Origin: Pontimonas sp.
GTDB lineage: Bacteria > Actinomycetota > Actinomycetes > Actinomycetales > Microbacteriaceae
Direction of reading: 5' to 3'
DNA length: 61,032 nucleotides
NCBI GenBank assembly: GCA_028096805.1
Contig: JAOHDU010000003.1
Location: forward strand, 1 to 61,032
Shown: in pieces, positions 58,093-61,032 of the stretch
Layout of the letters: the number at the start of each line of letters is the position of its first letter
Position numbering within the stretch: the stretch's first letter is position 1
The notes under the pieces: model-generated
What the model was told of the DNA's origin: nothing
Databases searched by the model: none
The model's input: the letters and a program-made list of their open reading frames with translations, nothing else
Made by a program: the position numbers and the translations under genes

Positions 58093-58133
58093 TGATGACT
58101 CCGCTTCTCAGGTTGCGATGGACGGAAACAAAC

Positions 58134-59036
58134 TTACCGGCTCCGGGGGGTCCTCTGACATCGCGGGCACCGGTGTGAGGACCTGTTCATCCACGCCTCC
58201 CTCACCATGATGGCCTGGCACCGCGGACAGGCCTGACCCGCTCGGCCGTAGGCGTTGAGCGAGTGGGAAAAATATCCACTCACGCCGTTGACATTCACAT
58301 ACTGCTGGTCGAAGGAGGTGCCCCCTTCAGCAAGGGCTTTGCGCACAACGCTCTGCACCGCCTGGACCAGTTCGCTCACCCGGGCAGGACGCAGGGATGC
58401 TGTGCTGGCCCGATAGTGCAGTTTCGTAGCCCACAGCGCTTCATCGGCATAAATGTTTCCGATGCCACTGATCAGGGTTTGATCCAGCAGCGCTCTCTTG
58501 ATTTCCGTGTTTTTTGCCCGAAGCCTCCGGCTAAAAGCCTGCACGTCAAAAGCAGGGTCGAGAGGGTCTCGCGCGATGTGCGCAACTGAGCTCGGCACGC
58601 GCGCATCGTCGCTACCGTAACCCGCGGGCTGGGCGTCGCCGGTATCGATGAGGTCATCGATCGCCATGGACCCAAAAATCCGTTGGTCGACAAACCCGAC
58701 CTGACTAGCCCCGGCCCGGGGTTCCTCCAGCTCCAGAAGAATCCGCAGGTGTGAGCCAAAGTCGGAGGTGTCATCCCCCAACAGGACTTGGCCACTCATC
58801 CCCAAGTGGCACACCAGGGCCCGGTTCTGCCCGGCCAACGGAACCCACATAAATTTTCCGCGCCGCAGTGGCATATCTAGGCTGGCACCTTCGAGCTCGT
58901 CGACAAACGATTCGAGCGGCCCACGGTGGCGCTTGAGGGAGCGCGGGTCACGAATGTGAACCCGGGCGATGCCCGCACCGGTCAACACGGGCGCCAAGCC
59001 GCTGCGCACCACCTCCACTTCGGGAAGCTCGGGCAT
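58134..59036 (-). CDS. mutM: Formamidopyrimidine-DNA glycosylase
   Basis: A 300-aa bifunctional glycosylase/AP lyase that excises 8-oxoguanine. The N-terminal Pro and Glu are intact (MPELPEVEVVRSGL), the H2TH helix ISGIGNIYADEALW is present, and the C-terminal zinc finger has CPRCQ and CPRCQRTPRSR. Its ATG follows the rnc stop by 6 nt. The order rnc-mutM-smc is standard in actinobacteria. Confidence 0.95.
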   Translation of the reverse strand: MPELPEVEVVRSGLAPVLTGAGIARVHIRDPRSLKRHRGPLESFVDELEGASLDMPLRRGKFMWVPLAGQNRALVCHLGMSGQVLLGDDTSDFGSHLRILLELEEPRAGASQVGFVDQRIFGSMAIDDLIDTGDAQPAGYGSDDARVPSSVAHIARDPLDPAFDVQAFSRRLRAKNTEIKRALLDQTLISGIGNIYADEALWATKLHYRASTASLRPARVSELVQAVQSVVRKALAEGGTSFDQQYVNVNGVSGYFSHSLNAYGRAGQACPRCQAIMVREAWMNRSSHRCPRCQRTPRSR

Positions 59037-59042
59037 AGCGCT

Positions 59043-59765
59043 TTAGCCCCGGAGGGTGGCGAGAGCCTGGCTTGCCGCAGCGAGCTCCGCCGTTTTCTTA
59101 GAAGTCCCCTGCCCCTCGCCTACCGGCTCCGTGGAAGCATCAAGAAAAACCTGGGCGACAAACACTTTCGCGTGATCAGGGCCCGAATGGGAAATGTTGT
59201 AGTGCGGGACACCCTTGTTGTGTTTTGCCGCCCATTCTTGGAGAGCTGTCTTTGGGTCGCTTGATTCGCTGCGGGCATCCGCATCTTCCACCAGCGCGCC
59301 CATCAACCGCTCCACACATTCGGTGGCAGCGACAGGGCCCTGGTCCAAAAACACAGCGGCAATGACCGCTTCGAGCGCATCGGCGAGCAGAGAGGGTTTG
59401 CTGCGACCCCCCGTGAGTTCCTCACCGCGGCCTAAGCGAAGGTAGGCACCCAAATCAATACCCACGGCGACTTCGGCAAGCGCTTGCGTGGACACAATGC
59501 TCGCGCGTCGTTTGGCAAGCTCCCCCTCGGAAAGATCAGGGAAGCGGTGGTACAAAGCGGCGGTAATGGTTTGCCCCAAAACGGCATCGCCCAAGAATTC
59601 CAGCCGCTCGTTGTCCAAGCCGCCTTGTTCGTAGGCGAACGAGGAGTGCGTGAGTGCGCGGGTGAGGACTTCCGCGGACACGTCAACACCCAGGGCACTC
59701 CAGAGGAGTGTCGGGTCGAGAAGCGGTGTCGGAGAAACCGAGTTGGTCTCTTCAGGCCGATTCAC
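59043..59765 (-). CDS. rnc: Ribonuclease III
   Basis: A 240-aa double-strand RNA endonuclease that processes rRNA precursors. The catalytic signature ERLEFLGDAVLGQTITAALY is clear, with KRRASIVSTQALAEVA and LLADALEAVIAAVFLDQG (the second acidic site). A C-terminal dsRBD (ALQEWAAKHNKGVPHYNIS and GTSKKTAELAAASQAL) follows. GTG at 59765 starts 1 nt after the rpmF stop; the codons before it belong to the rpmF frame region and are not conserved. Confidence 0.94.
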   Translation of the reverse strand: MNRPEETNSVSPTPLLDPTLLWSALGVDVSAEVLTRALTHSSFAYEQGGLDNERLEFLGDAVLGQTITAALYHRFPDLSEGELAKRRASIVSTQALAEVAVGIDLGAYLRLGRGEELTGGRSKPSLLADALEAVIAAVFLDQGPVAATECVERLMGALVEDADARSESSDPKTALQEWAAKHNKGVPHYNISHSGPDHAKVFVAQVFLDASTEPVGEGQGTSKKTAELAAASQALATLRG

Positions 59766-59766
59766 G

Positions 59767-59970
59767 TTAGACGTCGGCGACCTTACGGCCCTTGTATTCC
59801 ATGAACAGTGGCGTGCCGGCGCTGTCTTCCACAACCGACGCGCGGTGCGGCAGACGGTAGACGGTCTTGCCACCCTCGGTGGTCTTCACGAGGCTAGGCA
59901 GTTCAGCCTTCCACGCCGAACGGCGGTGACGCGTGTTCGACCGGGACTTTTTCCGCTTGGGTACTGCCAT
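59767..59970 (-). CDS. rpmF: 50S ribosomal protein L32
   Basis: A 67-aa L32 of the actinobacterial type without the zinc Cys: [20 protein letters not shown] and then [11 protein letters not shown]. The start ATG 59970 has AGAAGAG upstream. Part of the DUF177-rpmF-rnc-mutM-smc series. Confidence 0.96.
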   Translation of the reverse strand: MAVPKRKKSRSNTRHRRSAWKAELPSLVKTTEGGKTVYRLPHRASVVEDSAGTPLFMEYKGRKVADV

Positions 59971-59993
59971 GGTTCTCTTCTTTCGCTTGCTGT

Positions 59994-60530
59994 CTAGGAG
60001 CTCTCGGGCTTTTCGTCCTCGAGCAGTTTAGCTAGTTCCTGCCACCTCGGGTCGATGTCCTCTTCCGGAGCTTCGCTCGCGGGAGAGTCTCGTTTTTCCC
60101 CTGTCTTCGGGTCTAACCCGAAGCACTCAGGCGAACACGTTGGCTGGAAGGGAAGCTCAAGAACAACCGCATCCCTGATGACACTCTCAAGGTTGAGGGC
60201 GTCGTGATCCACCGTGTAAGAATCTGGCTCCCCTTCAGAGTACGCGAAAAGCTCTTGAAAATCGACCCGGTGCTCGAAGCTAATCGGGTCTAAACACCGA
60301 ACACACGAAGCAGTTGCGGTGGTGTGCACCTCGGCGGAGACCAAAATTCCCTCGTGGAGACCCTCGAGGCGCACTTCCACCCGCAGAGGGGAACCTTCCT
60401 CCACCACGGCGATGGCGCTGCCGTATTGCTCGGGCGCCGGCAGTGACAGTGTTTTTTCCCGCATCTCCCCGGGCTGATGAAGAATGTCTTTCACACTCAC
60501 CCGAAGCGGGGATTCCGGCGTCTTACTCAC
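59994..60530 (-). CDS. DUF177/YceD protein
   Basis: A 178-aa protein of the YceD family, which is linked to large-subunit rRNA in other bacteria and is usually encoded just before rpmF, as here. It has [19 protein letters not shown] at the N-terminus, [12 protein letters not shown] and [16 protein letters not shown] with Cys pairs that may bind zinc. GTG 60530 is preceded exactly 6 nt upstream by TACACT (leaderless layout). coaD ends 40 bp upstream. Confidence 0.9.
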   Translation of the reverse strand: MSKTPESPLRVSVKDILHQPGEMREKTLSLPAPEQYGSAIAVVEEGSPLRVEVRLEGLHEGILVSAEVHTTATASCVRCLDPISFEHRVDFQELFAYSEGEPDSYTVDHDALNLESVIRDAVVLELPFQPTCSPECFGLDPKTGEKRDSPASEAPEEDIDPRWQELAKLLEDEKPESS

Positions 60531-60536
60531 GCCTCC

Positions 60537-60542
60537 AGTGTA
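60537..60542 (-). promoter_or_regulatory. -10 element, probable leaderless promoter of the DUF177-rpmF series
   Basis: TACACT, then GGAGGC, then GTG at 60530. Confidence 0.55.
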
Positions 60543-60570
60543 GGAGGGTAAGCCCTAGAGCATGCTCAGC

Positions 60571-61032
60571 TCAGGGCAACTCTGTCTGCGCCAGATACGC
60601 GGCGACCGCCGGAGGAACGTACGGGGCGACGTCGCCTCCCAGCGCCGCGACCTGGCGGACCAGGGAACTAGAAACATGCGCGTTGGCGGGATCAGGCAGC
60701 AGGAACACGGTTTCAATGCCTGCCAAATTTCGGTTCACGATCGCCATGGGGGTTTCGTAGGTGACATCCACTTGCGAGCGAATTCCCTTCACCAAGACGG
60801 TGGCCCCCACATCGGTGCAGTAGTCCACCAGCAAGCCCACACTCCACGAGGTCACCACAATTTTTCCGGGCAATTGCGCTTGCGAAATGGACCGCTCCAG
60901 AAGGGTGACCCGCTGTGCAATAGGAAAGAGCGCTTCTTTGCCGGGGTTGTGCACCACCAGCACGTGGACTTCGTCAAAAAGGCCCGCTGCCCGCTCAATC
61001 ACATCAAGGTGACCCAAGGTCACGGGGTCAAA
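60571..61032 (-). CDS. coaD: Phosphopantetheine adenylyltransferase (5' end outside the window)
   Basis: The last 154 codons of coaD; the window cuts through the FDP(V/I)TLGH start, since the final bases read in frame as [15 protein letters not shown]. The missing part is about 8 residues. The enzyme makes dephospho-CoA from phosphopantetheine and ATP, the rate-limiting step of CoA synthesis. Other landmarks are [29 protein letters not shown] (R-x-(S/D) site), [14 protein letters not shown] and [16 protein letters not shown]. It lies upstream of the DUF177-rpmF series, in the common order. Confidence 0.96.
   Translation of the reverse strand, partial: FDPVTLGHLDVIERAAGLFDEVHVLVVHNPGKEALFPIAQRVTLLERSISQAQLPGKIVVTSWSVGLLVDYCTDVGATVLVKGIRSQVDVTYETPMAIVNRNLAGIETVFLLPDPANAHVSSSLVRQVAALGGDVAPYVPPAVAAYLAQTELP

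Overview
The window is about 61 kb of GC-rich chromosome from an actinobacterium. Gene order and the families DUF3039, DUF3107, DUF2469, DUF2342, AdnAB and tandem-motif DivIVA proteins point to the family Microbacteriaceae. The packing is very dense: many ATGA/TAATG overlaps, eight convergent pairs whose 3' ends overlap, and no gene-free stretch above about 215 bp. This suggests a small, streamlined genome, perhaps an aquatic lineage; that placement is inference from content, not from a marker-gene tree. I see no insertion sequences, prophage, CRISPR array or other clear foreign island.

Layout. (1) 1-5421: end of a thioredoxin/TPR co-chaperone gene, a membrane/lipoprotein-like fusion, a DivIVA-type coiled-coil protein, an alpha/beta hydrolase, a zinc-motif protein, a lytic transglycosylase-like protein and a small protein with four DivIVA motifs. 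(2) 5469-9742 (minus): rpsB-tsf | pyrH | frr-cdsA, with terminators after tsf and cdsA. (3) 9954-15685: rdgB-rph-murD2-murL (minus), divergent from pncB-DUF3039 (plus). Here murL-murD2 sits where related actinobacteria carry the glutamate racemase gene murI. (4) 15695-20428: HtrA-like protease, two secreted proteins of unknown role, a TetR-like protein, a nitrilase-superfamily amidase and initiator tRNA. (5) 20467-39378: a block matching the order of the M. tuberculosis region from the UPF0182 gene to rhlE (UPF0182, PDZ/Lon-like protease, DUF2342, UvrD2, NudC, AdnB-AdnA, DUF3107, small membrane protein, ferritin-like protein, DEAD-box helicase), but without whiB7. (6) 39375-43260: PHP phosphoesterase, aminopeptidase P, tRNA-Leu(TAG), ZIP transporter, M23 peptidase. 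(7) 43263-61032 (mostly minus): xerC, phosphodiesterase, dprA, DUF2469, rnhB, lepB, rplS, map(+), trmD-rimM-khpA-rpsP, ffh, gamma-carbonic-anhydrase-like(+), ftsY, an unannotated 53-aa membrane protein, smc, mutM, rnc, rpmF, DUF177, and coaD cut by the window end.

How the genes work together. Regions 2 and 7 are the translation, protein-export and chromosome-maintenance core: ribosomal proteins, tRNA/rRNA maturation, SRP and its receptor, signal peptidase, SMC and RNases. Region 3 holds a peptidoglycan D-glutamate step of the less common MurD2/MurL type. Region 5 carries the actinobacterial double-strand-break resection machine.

The strongest non-routine signals are the murL-murD2 pair at the murI position and a repeated promoter layout. 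In 14 genes a TAnnnT hexamer lies exactly 6 nt before the start codon, as expected for leaderless mRNAs; this layout also supports the 53-aa gene between smc and ftsY.
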